Assembly (NCBI RefSeq): GCF_003672135.1 | Contig: NC_039507.1 | Coordinates: 12,888,278-12,952,277 of the forward strand | DNA length: 64,000 nucleotides | DNA from: Ooceraea biroi | Taxonomy: Eukaryota > Arthropoda > Insecta > Hymenoptera > Formicidae | Direction of reading: 5' to 3' | Shown here: one piece after another, positions 10,041 to 24,637 of the stretch | Layout: every line of letters starts with the position of its first letter | How positions within the stretch are numbered: the first letter of the stretch is position 1 | Program-made: the position numbers and the translations under genes | Notes under the pieces: generated by a model | Databases searched by the model: none | What the model was told of the DNA's origin: nothing | The model's input: the letters and a program-made list of their open reading frames with translations, nothing else

Positions 10041-12626
10041 TCGTGCGCTCGGTTCTCCATTTGATGCGCGTCCTTTTACATGGTGTTGTTTTCTGTTACA
10101 ACATCGGCTAACGGAGTATTTTTACAGGAGTGTGTGTGCATGTGTGTGCAATCCGCGGGAATCGTCCCAAGAAAAATAAACCGATGCATTCATCTTCCAT
10201 GACGCGATATCGTGAGTGTATTATGATGCATTTGATGTAACGTAAACTCCTCCGAGGTACATTGCGAGCTATGAACATCTATTGAAAATTCAGCAAAATC
10301 ATCCGCATTGGCTCCGGGACGTTGCTCCGTAGTCGGCTTGGTTTTAACGGCGTGCTCTTTAAAGTTTGTAAATAATTCAGCGTCGTCTGCACAACGGGTC
10401 CGTCGTCGCCATCGTCGTCGTCGTCGTTGTCGTCGATGCCGCGACGACGAGGGATGTGTACGGGGGTGAAAATAAAAAAAGGGGGAACGTAAATAAGGCG
10501 GGAGAAAAACGCGGAGCAAAATACGATAAGAGCGTTACCCCGGCTTGGTCTCCAGCCAATTCTATGCGGGGCGAAGGAGGGTGGCTTGGAGGCCTGGCGC
10601 AGCGATCACGTGCAGACCTTATTGCGAGCGGATCGTGAGATTTCCTATTTCCATGCATTTCGAAGCATGCGATTCTAGCCTAACGCCCGGGGACACACCC
10701 CGGACATTCCGCGCTGAGATTATTACGACCAGATTATCGACGAAATGCGAGTCCCGCGTCTACAATGTCGTTCCCGACAAACTGTGAATAATTCGTCATC
10801 CGCCTGCTCCACCGCTCTCTGCATTTTTTTTACGATGGAATCAGAATTCTCTGGTACGCAGAAAAAGGAAGACGAGAGAGAGAGAGAGAGGAAAATTTTT
10901 TTCGGATGTTGGACCGAACAATTTGGAAAATATTCAAGTTGTTTTAATGAAGCGTGAATGTCGCTTGTATCTCTCTTAAGCGTTGTGCATGATTTGATCT
11001 AAGAATAGAATTTTTCTCTCTCGCTCTTCCTCTGTCAAAGCGCGTTTTGAATTCTGTCACGCGTTATGTGTGTCTATACGTAAAATGTCGTACACAGCTT
11101 GTTAAAAAGTAATTCAATAATGTGTATTTAATAAAAAGGATTTAACAAAAGAAACATATGAAAACGTGTAACACGTGAACATGTCGCAATTAAATTAACA
11201 TTCTCGCACGTACATACGCGTAGATACGAGGAGATAAAGAGAACGATAACGCCCGCCGGACTCGTGATACTCCAAAATAATTTCGGAGAAATGAAAAAAG
11301 TTTTTGGGGCAGAAGTGCGCCTCCTCGGCGTTCGCGCTTGTAAAGGGTTGTACCGGAATTAATTTCACTGCGCAATTCCGTCCGCAACTCGTTCTCCATT
11401 GCGTAGTTGCAAGAGCTTCCTCCAAAGAAGAAAGAAAAGAAAAAAGGATAGGAACAAGAATGAACGCAAGACGGAAAAGCTTAAAAATTTTCCAGACACC
11501 ATCGCACGGCGACAACGTGATGACAAACGAACCGAGAAAAAGCCGACATGAGGAATAACGAAGCGAGGAATGATGCAACGCTATGGCTAATGACAGCCGG
11601 CAGCAGCGTCGCGCGAGTAATTAATTATCCGCGAGATGAACGGGTTGCAAAACAACGAGTCGGCATCGTAATATACCCGATTCGATAATCGATTCGAATG
11701 GAGGCAGGTTCACTAACAAACGAACGATCTGCGGAACGATTTTCAGCAGCTACCTCGACATGCACGAACGCCGCTCGGACTCGGACGGTACATTTAATAC
11801 GCAAAATAATTGCGTTCGTGCGCCATTCGTTTCTGCGACCCAGGGAAGAGACTAATCTCTCTCGACGTAATTCCCGCGGAGGCAGCTGAAGATATCCGAC
11901 AGTTCCTGGATCACGGACGCTGCAAGCGGATCAACGATTATTATGACCGCGCGCGGGTGCGTCTCGCGATGATGTAACGAGAGTACAGCTTATCAAGTAT
12001 TCACGTGACGATTTTCCAAAATCGCGTGGACGACTGAGCGAATTTGCGCCGAATCCCAGAAACGCTATTACCGGCGCAATTAGCAGATGTAGCGTTAAAG
12101 TGCCGCGATATACGAGGGTCCGATTAAAAGCGGTAATTCGCGGGCAAAAGAGGGAGGGATGCGAGGGATGGGAGACCGCGCTCGAATCGTTGATTACAGA
12201 GAAAGGGCTGGATACAATGTGTGTGTGTGTGTGTGTTCCGATACAGTGAAAAAAATATTCCACCCGTACAACGCACCGCGGCTAATTGTCGAATATTTAA
12301 TCATTTAATCGGCCGGATCGGCGGATCGACTTTATAAGTCATAGATCGCCGTCTGTCTGCCCCGGATCCGGTAATAACTGGCATTTCTCGCGAACCCGAA
12401 ATGACGTGACATATACTATATAACGTGCGCGTCGATACGGTGAAATATTCATTGAGTTTTCTTTACAATACGCCGTAATACGGCATTCGTTAAATTCCAC
12501 GATGTGCGCTCATAAAACAGAGTCCGATAATCACGCCGAAAATAAAATATAAAATATAAAACAGTACTTTTAGCTTACTTTAGAACAGTCACTTAGTACC
12601 TTTATTCGTGTTGATAAATGACGTGT
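10041..12626. other. Intergenic, no gene recognised
   Basis: A GC-rich patch at about 10370-10780 and a region of moderate GC at 11190-12420. Open frames are low-complexity and overlap on both strands. Short AG and GT microsatellites occur near 10875 and 12217. I see no exon with supporting splice sites. Confidence 0.4.
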
Positions 12627-12630
12627 TTAA

Positions 12631-13286
12631 CCAGTTCAGTGGTAATGACTCATACATGGGCGTAAAAAAGAAGTACCACAAGTGGTAATGACTCATATAT
12701 GGGCACCTTGAATAACTCTGCCAATTTTTAACGGATTTGCGTGAAACTTGCTATACTTAGGTTTTCTAGGTCGCTGAATATGAATCCGGAGTCAAAATTG
12801 AGAAATTCAAAATGGCGGACCCAATATGGCGGCTTCTAGTGACTAACGGTATTCCATTATGGATAATCTTGCCTCCGTTATTAGCTGGTGAAATATTATC
12901 ACGACCTCAGAGTGCGCCACAGGGAGGCTACGATAGGATTTTATACTCCATGTTTTTGTTTTTTGTTTTTTTTATATTTTTAATTTTTTTGTTTTTTTTT
13001 AATTAAAAAAAAATGTTTGAAATACAGTTTGAATGTCTTAAACCAATCTGTTATCTGCGACCAAAGGAGCATACCGAGTGATACATTTTCATTATGGAAT
13101 TACAAAGTTAGCCACCTGAAGCCGCCATGTTGGAACCGCCATTTTGAATTTCTCAATTTTGACTCCGGATTCATATTCAGTGACCCAAAAAACCCCTTAT
13201 AGGTAAGCTTTCATGTAAAATATGTAATTATTCGCTCTTACCACTTTTGGCACAAAACGTTGACTTCGAGTCCACCACTGAACTGG
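12631..13286. mobile_element. 656-bp TTAA foldback transposon
   Basis: Bounded by TTAA at 12627-12630 and 13287-13290, with 13-bp terminal repeats CCAGTTCAGTGGT. Inside, a long subterminal palindrome pairs about 12741-12847 with about 13107-13213; the core CTGAATATGAATCCGGAGTC is identical in both arms. The left end also carries a direct repeat of about 23 bp (near 12639 and 12682). There is no transposase, so it is a non-autonomous piggyBac-type element. Confidence 0.9.
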
Positions 13287-13290
13287 TTAA

Positions 13291-16200
13291 CGAACATGTA
13301 TTTATAAAGGTACATATATTGTGAGATTTACATCAATTTACTACTGTTGATGAAAAAAAAGAAAACACTCTGTTAAAAGCTTAAGAAGAAGCTTAAAAAA
13401 TTCATACATATATCTCTATACATAGAAATATTGAATTGTATAACATATATTCGTCCAGTTTTTTTAAATAATTTTAATAATAAATATATGTTTTAACTTG
13501 TATTATTAAGAATACTAAAGGGCAGAGAATTATGTGTGACAACCCAATACATTCTATTTCTGTATTGAATCTGATTGTGAGTTATACTTCATCGTCATAC
13601 CTTGCTTTGCATACGGGTGTGTGTACACTGATAAAAATCAATGCAAATTTACAAAGGAAATTTACCTTAATTTTTAGGATTTTTACTAAAGATGTGTATT
13701 TTTTCTCTTGGTTTAATTGAAAATACAGGAATTTTATGAAAAATGAAGTGAATCTGGTATTTTTACACATTAGTTGTAAATTAGTTTCCGGTATTGAAAA
13801 ATTCACCCATAACATTACATATATGTGCTTAAATTTCACTCCTATACAGTAAATTTACAGTCTAGCGTTGGATTTTACTCTCAGTATCGTGATATGATAG
13901 TATTTCAGTAAAATATGGAGTATGCTTGTATAAAGAATTTCATCATCCTAACATGCGCATGCGGTGCTTGCATTGTAGTTTTGGCCGTATAGAATCCACA
14001 TTAGAAGATCAGGTGTCACTAAACAAAAACAGAAGATGTTACAGTAATTCACAAGTTAAGTCCATAATAAATCATGTACTTTTAACATCAGACAGTAAAC
14101 TGAAAAACTATTTAACGGAAACTTGATTCCATTGGAATGATAATTTGAACGTTTTGAAATAAAATTACAAATCATTCTGTAACTCTTTTACAGCATATAT
14201 CAAAGGTTAAAAATGACCACCGATTTTCAGAGTAAAATTTTTGTTAGTGTAGTTTCAACGTCTCGTCAGGCATTGGCATTTTTTGCTACATTCTATCAAA
14301 CCTTGCACGTATAATATGACTTGAAAAGTTTACGCTCTTCTCAGATTTGCCAAATGTAATGTTAAATAAACAAATCCTCACCATTTGACGTACGCTTCAC
14401 TTTTCGACGATGAAATTCAGATTTCGCTGGTCGCAGTGACGAGAAACGGTCCCACTCTCCTCAAGACGTATATGTACATATGTGTATGTATGTGTATATA
14501 TATATATATTTGCTTCCTTCGCGTCACGTACATCGCGATGAAACGATGAACAAATATTATTTCTCGCGCCAGCGAGAACGCTTCTATCAAGGCATTACGT
14601 TATCGGCTGGCGTGCTCCAGTCTTACCCCATGTTCCCTTTTGGACCAATCGTTCGCGCATGACCTGCGACGCTCGTGTCTGCTTCAACCTAAGAGTCAAA
14701 TCGAGATTTATTGTCTGCTATTTACTTTTTCAGGAACCCAAATGCTTATACATTTTATTAAAAATACGGTTACGGTTTAATTTACGGTTCGATTCAGTTT
14801 ACAACCCTGCATTTTAATATTATATCGCATGATCGCGGTGTCATAAACTTTATAATCCGCGAGAATCGTCTGCATCAAGACGCTACGTGACTCTTCTCAC
14901 GTCTTTATTCTCTGAAAAGGGAAGAGAGAACTTGCGACGACGCCCGCAACATGAATCTTGCGAAGGAAGTATGTTTAAAATATAGATACATACAATATAA
15001 CTGTGTAAAAATATAAATCTGAATATAGATAGGAAAAGTTACCGCGTGCGCCTTCGCTATTGGTAATTATTATAATATTGTAGCAAGAATTTGCATTAAC
15101 AGCGACGTTTGTTTCACAATAAATACGCAATACACGCGCAGAGTTCAATATCAATATTATCGTATATTTAATATAATATCAATATCAAACTCTCGTACCT
15201 CATAATTATAACGTAATACGTTGTCATGACGCGCGTTGCACGCGTCAATATCGATACACTCGCAAAGTGCGCTGGCATTGTAATATCCGTTTTATTAACG
15301 CGAATGTGTTGCGAATGTGCACATTTACATACGTAATCCCATCTCTGCATTTTCTTTCGTTAAATCTCGAAGCGTGCATTAATTAAGAAAAATTCAGAGC
15401 TCTTCTCTCAGCAAAAATTCCTAGCGTGTTCTAATTATGGAGATCTTTTGCGCTTCAAGAAATCTTTTGTGAAGCAAGAAAGTTCAAACGAGCGAACAAA
15501 GCTTCAACGATGTTGTAAACGTACAACGCAATATCGTATTCCAATTGGAACATTTACAGATTTAAAAAATAACGTGATATCGATGTTTTACATAATTAAT
15601 ACGTGTATACAAGATAAGTACGCGATCATGCGAGAATGCGAACCGCAACACGCTTTCCGATTTGCAAGCTCGTCGAAAAATGGGTCACCAGCGACAAAGT
15701 TGCGAGATAAATTATCGACTTTGGCAGAGTTACTGGGCCGGCCGAAGTGATCTCGTAGGACTTCGACAAGGAAATGGATGGCATGAGAAAATCGATTTAT
15801 TTTCGTTCGTCGCAATACATAAACATCCTCGGGAATACGTTAACATAACGTGCATTAATTACGTGTGCGAGTCACTTTGTTCTCAAATCTCGCTTGTTAT
15901 ATTGTGGCATTATTGTACAGTGATCTGGCGCGCGTACAATTTTTATAATTCCACAACACTATTTCTAATAACATACCTATCATATGCAAAATTATTTGTA
16001 ATAAAAATCTGTAATATACGCGAGAAAATTAATCAACATGTATTGTTTCATAACAAATTTGTTCATTGAAGCGGCCAGTCTCTTCTATGTTTTATACTTG
16101 TACGCAGAAATAATATAATAAAATATATATTATAACTAGCAATAAATATTTAATAAAACGATAATTATATCATTAATTAAACGCCGTCTGTTTACCACAC

Positions 16201-19200
16201 GATACCCATTCCACTGCGCGCAGTAGTAAGAGTACAGCATTGAAGCGACGAATTTGATGAATTTGTCATTATCACAGGATTACTAAAACATGACAAGCAT
16301 TCGCATAAAGCTTTTGCCAGAAACAATTTTCTCTGAGAAATTTGTCACGAACGAGATATATTGCCGGTTGCTACTTTGTTGAAATGTTACGTACACGTAT
16401 GCACGTACGGCAAAACACATATAATATTTATACACGGCGGGGAACGCGCTTAATGGAAATTTACGCTGAAATAAAGCTCGTTGAACTCGTCGAGATAAGC
16501 ACATCCGCGGCATTCCAGTTTGTTTTATTGAATAAAATCTGATGCTTTCGTGCGATATGCGCGAAAACACGTTTCGTTTCACGGTTCGTCCCGGGTTGTC
16601 GTATCCGAGCACGGGAAATAGCGCGGGCCTGCTGCTGCTGGGGGCCACTTTATCGAGTAAAGTCACTACAGCAGCTTTTACAGGAATTACTCACTGAATC
16701 GCGGCGAAGTGAGGCGGCTCCGACATAAGTAAAGTGTACACAATGGATTCATCGCGGCGCAGCGCAGCGAGAATCCTGACGCTCCGCACTCGCGCCGCTT
16801 CATCGAATTAATCTTAGTCCACGGGCTTTTACCATGATCGTGGGAATCGTGAAAAATGATCCTATTTATCTCGTTTAAGACGAGATCTATCAGTCGGAGT
16901 GCATCAGATTTATCCCGGACCGCTGCATGCAAACTGGCCTTTCGTTATTTCACTCGCCGCTTCGTATCGTTGAGAATGATGGCACTGAATTACAGTAATT
17001 AAACATTTACCGAGTCATGCACCCGTCTTCATGAGATTTTAAATCATCGTTTGAATCACGCAACGTGAATCACTTCATAAGCATATTCAAATTGTTCTCG
17101 TTATTTTTTTTCTTTTAAATATAACATGACTTTTTCCGAGGCGAGGAATAAATGGAAGGTAATGCAGCTGCTCGTGAAAATTGAGTTCGCGAAAGGAGCT
17201 GCCAGCAGAAATTAGCACGTTAAAGTGCAGAGCGTGTGTGCGCGTATACGTACGAATCGTACAAAAGGAGTGCACGATGACGAAGGGACAGCCTCGACTC
17301 ACATTCCGCACGTTTGCCGAATAAATTACGCGATTTCTAATTAAGTACAGCTAAAGTGCTTATTAGAGTTGGCTCGTTAATCATTCGTCCGTGTGACATT
17401 TTTCCATTGAAAAACGTTCGTACAAATGTGCTCGATGTGCTGTCGCGCACGCAAATCGCTTTTGTGAAACATAGTCTGCTAACGAAAGAAACATTCGTCC
17501 TGTCCTTTATTGTTGCTTCTCGATCCAGTGTAATTTAGTCTAATTAGACCTGCGTACAAAAACGACGTAGACACAAGCATGAATGATTGCGTATTCTAGG
17601 TACTGCAGCAAATCTCAACATCAAGCAAAGACCAAAAAAATCTTCTGTATTAATATTTTTATATTAATATAACTAATATAATTAATATTAATTTTGATGT
17701 TGTTACTTTTTGTTACATACATATAAAATATAATAATCGATTATTTTAATGCATGTTAGGCTGCGAACGATACTTTCTGTTCAGCGGCTGTGATGTCCTG
17801 ATTGCAATAAATAATTCATGACTGCTATTCGATTCGATTGCAATTTAGCGTATTTCACTAATTGCAATAAAGCAGCAACTGCGACCGATCTGCGATGCTT
17901 GTAACACGCGGCACGGCGCGAACGGCAATTACACAAAGTATTCCTTAATGTAGAAGAGAATATGAGATCGAACTCGCGTCATTGCAAATTCCACTTTTAC
18001 TCCAGACAATCTACAGTTCCAAAAATACTCTTGAAAATACGAGCGCTTGCTCTGTTCATCGAGCGAGCACGTTAAGAATACGCTTTGCTTGATGTTTCTA
18101 AATCACAGCGCCGACCATTTGTCATTTGTCGTTCCGGTATCCTCCAGCGAGGAGGACACATTTAAAGCGGAAACTTTCTTCAGCACGTTCGCAGGATTAC
18201 TAGTCTCGTTATTTTCCCGTAACTCGGCCGACCTTCTTTTGACGACGGGAAAGGAGAGAGAGACAGAGGAACCGGATGTGCGACCAATTTTCATGGCGCG
18301 CGCGCGACACCGGGACGAGCCGCGTATCTCATTGCAGTAAGCGGATGACCCAATTTCGTAACAATGCACGCCGCCGGCGAGCGTCGGTGTGGGCGAACGA
18401 GACGCAGACAAACAGGAGCAGGGTAGAGAAAATCGGGGAAGGAAAGGGAGTGCGGGAGAGACGGACCGCTTTTATCGCCGGGTTGCAGTAGGCGAACACT
18501 GGGTTTCCTGGGTTTGGAAGGGCGCATTTATGAGCGGCACCCGCGAGCTTATTTATATCTGCACGTTAAACGTAAGGGAAGAATTCTCGCGTCGAACGGG
18601 TGTTTCATCTCGCCGATCGTTCGCGCTTTATTCCGCGTGAAAACGCGCGTTCTTCACGCGTGCGTCTCCGCGAGCTGTTGCCGAGTAGAAAACGCGATCA
18701 ACGCTCGTCCGTCTCCGAGGAGTCGGAGAATTACGGGCGTGCGCGCGGTGGGAGACAATAACAAAGTACCAAAGTACCAGCGACCGCGAATTTAATTCAT
18801 GAAACTACCCTCCCGGGGACACGTCGCCTCCCCGTCCTGTCCTCCTCCTTCCGAAATAAAGCTCTGCTTGCCAAGTGAAATAGCGTCTCCGGGAGGAGGA
18901 ATATGCATTTGTGCGTTTGCCTGGGAGGAGATGGGTCCGCGAAAGGCTTAATTCGCGCCCGGCGACAACGCGACAACGGCCAAGACCGGGGGCAATGCAG
19001 GCAAGCGTAAGGATGAGCACGAGACGGACAGGGTGGCGCGACCCCGAGCGCGCGCACGGTTTTACGCGCACTCGCGCGAGCCGAAATTCATGCGGGGGGC
19101 GCAGGAACTGATATTTCCCAGAGAATGAATCACCCTTATACAAACGGACCGACACACCGCGGTAACGGCGGCACAATAGTTGGACAATAGCAAAAGCGCG

Positions 19201-19870
19201 CTGGTTGTTAGCGCTGGTAGCCGGCGAAAAGGGGATGGATACCGGCTAGAGAGGGTGGAGGGCGGTCGGAGGATGCGTCAGAGGGTGAGGCGGAACGCTC
19301 ACGAGTGCTCATGAGAGAGCGCACGACAAGGGCAGAAGATTTCGTGGGTCGCTTCCCTCCGCGCGCGTACGAGCGAGGTAGCCGAGTGGTAAAAGGGGCC
19401 GCCAAGGGGTTGCCGGGGGTTGGAGAGAGAAGGAGAGACGTGGAAGGATGGAGGAGGGCTGGGACTGTGCTCTCTAGACGGAAACAGGATGAAGGTGCGC
19501 CTTTCCGCGTGCAAACCGCGCTGCTGCGCCGAGCCGCACCGCCAACAGCCGCGCAAATTAAATAACCCACATCCATTAAAAGCGTTGCCGTTACTCTTCC
19601 GGGTTCGTACCCGGTTACCAAGCACTTAATGTCCAATTAACGTATCACGTAAATCGGTTGATAGAACTGAGCGCGAGCGCGAACGTGTCACGCGGCTCGC
19701 GATGATTTATGATTTTAGCTACGTTTAAACGGCTCCGACGGTGAATCAGGTCATGCTATTCGCGTCTAAACTTGATAAGCATAGGTTGCATTCAACCGAA
19801 ACCACGATTGCTAATCCTGTTGCTAATGGGAAATTAAATTTGCTATGAAAAAGTTCAGATAATCGCGCTC
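13291..19870. other. Intergenic, no gene recognised
   Basis: Mostly AT-rich, with a TA microsatellite at about 14492-14511 and a GC-rich, CpG-containing zone at about 18240-19580. Many overlapping frames in the GC-rich zone are Arg/Ser-rich on both strands, with no family signature. It may contain regulatory DNA or an unrecognised non-coding exon. Confidence 0.4.
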
Positions 19871-19873
19871 TTA

Positions 19874-20468
19874 AGCCCGATTTAGACGATGCAATATATT
19901 GCGCAGGATTTGACGCAATTTTTAAAGAAACATTGCAGAATATCATACACAAATTGCAAACAAATTGCATGTGTTTCGTAAATTGCGCAAGATATCGAAA
20001 ACGTGCTTTATTCCTGAACAATTGTTTGTCTGCTGGCATGCGCCATGGTTTGTACGTCTCGAGATCTGTTCTTTTTAGAATGAACTGTCTGCACTAATAC
20101 AAGAAGTATATACATCTGTTCGTTTTAGCTGACTGTACTAGTGCAGAAAGGACCTCGAAAAAGAACAAACTTTTGTTACTTATTTATTTATAATTAGTGC
20201 AAGGTTATGATAATCGCCTCTGTATTATTCGTTTTGTTATACATATATGTTTCTATTAATAAGCACGCTATTCCTACTGATACGTTTCTCCATGTTTTCA
20301 GTTTGTACATATTGCGTATACAAGTGCATATTACGCAAATCTTGTGTCAAATAAAATGCACAGTATAAAACACAATACAATTCAACGGCAAGCAATTCTT
20401 ACAGCAAAAAATTGCTCAAGAAATTGCATCAAATCTAGCGCAATATAATGCATAGTCTAAAACGGGCT
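19874..20468. mobile_element. 595-bp MITE with TTA duplication (PIF/Harbinger-like)
   Basis: Subterminal inverted repeats match (AAGCCCGATTTAGACGATGC on the left; the right end reads GCATAGTCTAAAACGGGCTT). The element is flanked by TTA at 19871-19873 and 20469-20471, the 3-bp duplication typical of PIF/Harbinger. The interior has many short copies of a GCAATTT/AAATTGC motif and no ORF of note. A secondary imperfect inverted repeat (about 20056-20165) may be a nested element. Confidence 0.75.
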
Positions 20469-20471
20469 TTA

Positions 20472-21482
20472 CACGCGATCGAACATGTGCAATTTTATCA
20501 TTGATTCTTACGAGATTAGACTGCACGAGTGCACGTTATTTTATAATCTATGAATCGCCCATATTCGCTGACGATTCCGCAGCAGAAATAAGCGCTTCTG
20601 CATAAATAATTAATTAAGACATGTTGGTTTACTTAGCTACATTATTCGGAATTGTCAACCTGTCATTTTCATTTATACTACTCCTTTCGTTAAAAGGTCT
20701 GAATGATACGCGAGCTCTCCGTAAATAGAGCTAAGAGAAACGAGGCAACGTTGCATCTAGATTCCATTGACACGATAACTGATGAGAAGCATTTCTTTTC
20801 ACGGCGCCGTACTTTACATGCACCTATACCTACATATATTTAAATGACCGTTCCTTGGCGTTCATGAAATTTAAAACCTATCGACCCGTATGGAGCAACT
20901 AGATTCTCACGAGATTGCTCCTTTGAGGTCTGGTCAATCGCGGCGTCACTCATGGTCCTGGTTTATCAAGCTGCCCTTCACTCTCTTGCAAGGCTTTCAT
21001 GAAATTTAATAGGTTATTCGATATACTCTTCGCTTTTTCACGTCAAGTCGCGCTCATAAGAAACAAAGGACGCGCACGCTAATACATTTCTGTCCTACTT
21101 CTCTTCCATCTCTCCTCTCACATAATAATTTATCGGCACACTTTTCATGCACGACTTTTGATTTTGATAATTGCGTAGCATAACGTTAACGCGGAAAATA
21201 TTTTCGATTTAATAAACGTTTTAATGCACGTCACGATTACATCAGGAGAGAGAGAGAGAGCGCTTCTTATTTATATATTATTACTTATATTATTATTTAT
21301 AATTATTATTTCTATACCAGCCAAGAAACCACTAATTTTCGTGGAAATGATATTACCAACTTCACGTTGCGGCACCGGTAATCTAATGGTCATCCCCTTC
21401 GTTTTGTATAATAAAATGGGGGGCATTACCGAGACAGAGTTCCCTACGCTTTGCTCGGAGGCGAAACACTTCACGGGAAAAT
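20472..21482. other. Downstream flank of the minus-strand gene
   Basis: AT-rich, with an AG microsatellite near 21246. It follows the stop codon of the minus-strand gene at 21483, so it should contain that gene's 3' UTR. I see no clear AATAAA on the minus strand close to the stop. Confidence 0.4.
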
Positions 21483-21629
21483 TCAATAGATAGCCGAACG
21501 ATGGAGGATGTTGTAGAGATTGTTCCGTTGCGCGTGATCTATGGGGGCACCGTGGCCCGGTCTACCCCATAGCCTTCTCCAAGTATCGAAGTGCCTGCGA
21601 CAACTCTCCTGTTCGATTCGCCGTTCCTC
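21483..21629 (-). CDS. Exon 6 (last) of the WGxPGxGAP gene
   Basis: Acceptor GTTTCAG then GAG GAA CGG, phase 0. It encodes 48 residues including WRRLWGRPGHGAP and ends with TGA at 21483-21485. Confidence 0.8.
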   Translation of the reverse strand, partial: EERRIEQESCRRHFDTWRRLWGRPGHGAPIDHAQRNNLYNILHRSAIY

Positions 21630-24592
21630 CTGAAACGAGATCGAAGCGCGGAATGATACGTGATCACAGATAAAAAGCTGGACGAAACGTTTTGCAAACG
21701 TTTGGCCAAACATGATCGTACTGCTGTGAAATAAAGGCGTAATGTTTATTTGCAGGATACCATTTCATTTTACGAAGCAGCAAATTCGTGACGGAATCCA
21801 TGTTCATAATACAAAACATAATACGCACCGTGTGCGAAAGGACTGATAATTAAAAATATTTAAAAAATACCTATTTGCAATAAAATTATTGGGAAATACC
21901 ATTTCAATTTAATAAATATTATTAAATATTTTGTTTTAACTCTCATCGTGATTCCATCATAAAGCTTCCATCCCATGCAATTACTGCGTTATTTCATTAT
22001 TAATGTAACCTACATTTAGTCCCATCGCGGCAATGGTTATAAATCAATTTTTAATGGCATTGATTAATCAGTTTTAGTGCATAGTCAAAATTTCAAGCTA
22101 TTTTCCGGTGGACTTTCCGTACTTCACTTTTACTAAATCCGCTGCTATGATGGATTCATTTTTCGCAAAATAAAACCGATTAAAGATGCAATTTCGGATC
22201 GATTTAATTTTAGTGGTATTTTCAATACTGAGAAATATGATAGCCGTAACAGACGAATCCATTAAAAATCCCGTGTGATTTTATTGTGCGCATCGTGTGT
22301 ATTGCATATGAATTTGGTCAGCAATTGACGAGAGATCGGTTACAATTAATCGCGCCTCGAATTTAGCATCCGACATCGCGCGATCATCATCGATCATGCG
22401 TCAGTACTCACCAGATCCCTGTTCCGTTTACGTCGTATCTGCTCGGCGAGATCCGCAATGTACTCCCGATTGCCAATATTGAACGCAGGAAACCTGCAAA
22501 AAAGGGGAAGACGCACGTCACACTCGGCTTTCATATCCTTTCTTTGATGGACGCGACGCTCCTGCGGAAATGACGAGGCACGAGGTGCGTCGAGGTGCAG
22601 ATTACGGAAGTAAGGGTTCCAGGAGAGAATGTAGGACGATCTATCTAACAAGACGACGCGAGAGCGAACCGTGTCAGAGATCCCCTCGAGTTTAAAACTG
22701 TAACATTTAGTGTAATCACACTATCGAAAGATAAATGTAGAATGTAAATCACGAGTGAAACCAATAAATTGTGTGATGAGAACAAAGTAGGTAACTTGAA
22801 TAAAAGATACTCAGTTTGAAAATTAGAACATAAAAAATAGAAAATTTTTATCACTCGAGATGTTATTAAATAAAGCATGTGCAGTTCGGGGACATTATTA
22901 ACATTGTCCAGAAATGATTGGATAATCTATATATTTTTGGGAAATGTCGAAATCTGATGTAAATTCTTCTCTATTTTTATCGGCCAGCTAGCTGGCATAT
23001 TTCATTTATTTTACGCTAACAACGCGAAAATTTATTTTACGCTATAACGGAACATATTTGAACACACGTGTATCGATCGGATGCTATATCGATCTTCGTG
23101 CGTTTCTAATCTCGCTGCGACAGGTAGCGTCCCTTTTTACTGTCGTAAAAACGGTAGAATCACGGAGGAAAAAGCCTTTTTTAAGTGAATAATACCGAGC
23201 ATGTTTTCCCCCACGCGTTATCACTGCGTGCGGACAGATAATCGAGGATGATTAATTACTACGGGCGCCGGATGTCAGCCGACTGTGTTATAAACAATGC
23301 GACACCTCTGCTACGCAACTTTCATACGCTATTCCATTAAATGTTATCAAAGTGTCTCGTTACACGTTAGGTTAGCGTTGCTCCTATTTGCATCCACCGT
23401 TACGACCGTTTACACGTGGGGTTTATCGAACGATAAATCGGGGTATTATCCCATCGGGTGCAACGCCAGAAAAGGCAGTTACGTTAGTTGGCTCCGGACG
23501 GCGAAGCCCATAAAAATATTTTCCCGTGGAAAGACAATGATGGAAAACGTATATAGATATTAGTCCGTGGTCCTGACGCATTATAAATTCAATTTGGGAT
23601 ATCACAGCTGCGCCACGACGCCTGCACGAAGTTGTATTACATCTGCAGCTGAAAACTAGGTCGTTCCTGGAAAACCCTACGCTCCCCCTTACGATTATTC
23701 TGCAATCGAGTTCTCTTTTTTTTCGGCGGTATCCCTTCTTCGAGAAACGGAAGATTCACGTTTCGCTTCTTCACCGAGAAATTTCAGAACAGAGATACAC
23801 CGGCGTGCGAAACATCGGTCTGCAATAATATATTTATGCGCGCGAGAGCTTACGTAAGATCGAGCACTTTTTAGAGAAGATCCGGCTGTTTCCGAGGAAC
23901 ATATTCTTCGCGGAGAGATATCCCTCGAAAAATTATCCTGATGAATATTTAGCGCACAGGGGAGGGGAAAATGAGGGCGAGATTGAGCAGGAACGGACAG
24001 GTGGAATGGTCGAGGTCGAGTGCATCCAGGTCAATTGGTTGATTACCTGTAATGTAGTTACATCCCTCGAGTGTCGTATTACCGCTAACCGATTCCACCG
24101 ACATGTCTCGTCGTGTTTGTCGTACTTGCGAGATGCAAATTGAAAAATTAACTGCGCCGAGCCCGGCATTATAATCGAGAAACTGACATTTGCTTTATGA
24201 GAAACGGAGAACGGAAAAAAGAGGCGGGTGTATTGTGCCGTGCGCATGTCATCGTGCTCATCTCTCTCTCGTGTTCTCTCTGCTCGTGTATATTTTATAC
24301 AAGATGTCAGTCTTTCATGACAGATTGTTAAAAGTAAAAAAAACACGAGAGATCTCGGCAGAATTGAAAAAGGGAGAAAATAAAGAGCGGAAAGAACGGG
24401 GAAAATGTTGAGGAAGCATAAATGCGTGCGCTTTGAGGTATTGTATAAAAGAAGGAGACAGACGATATCATGCGGTGATATTGTCATACATAATAATATA
24501 CAAGGTGCTCGGTTTAGCATTTGGCAAAATTAATTGTGATTTTAATACTCGAGCGTGCACGTGTCTCCCCATCAAAAGTGTACGAAATATTA

Positions 24593-24637
<45 letters not shown>

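Noticed and set aside
23933..24520. 195-codon minus-strand open frame
   Set aside because: No family signature, composition mirrors the complementary strand, and it lies within an intron of the minus-strand gene without usable splice sites.
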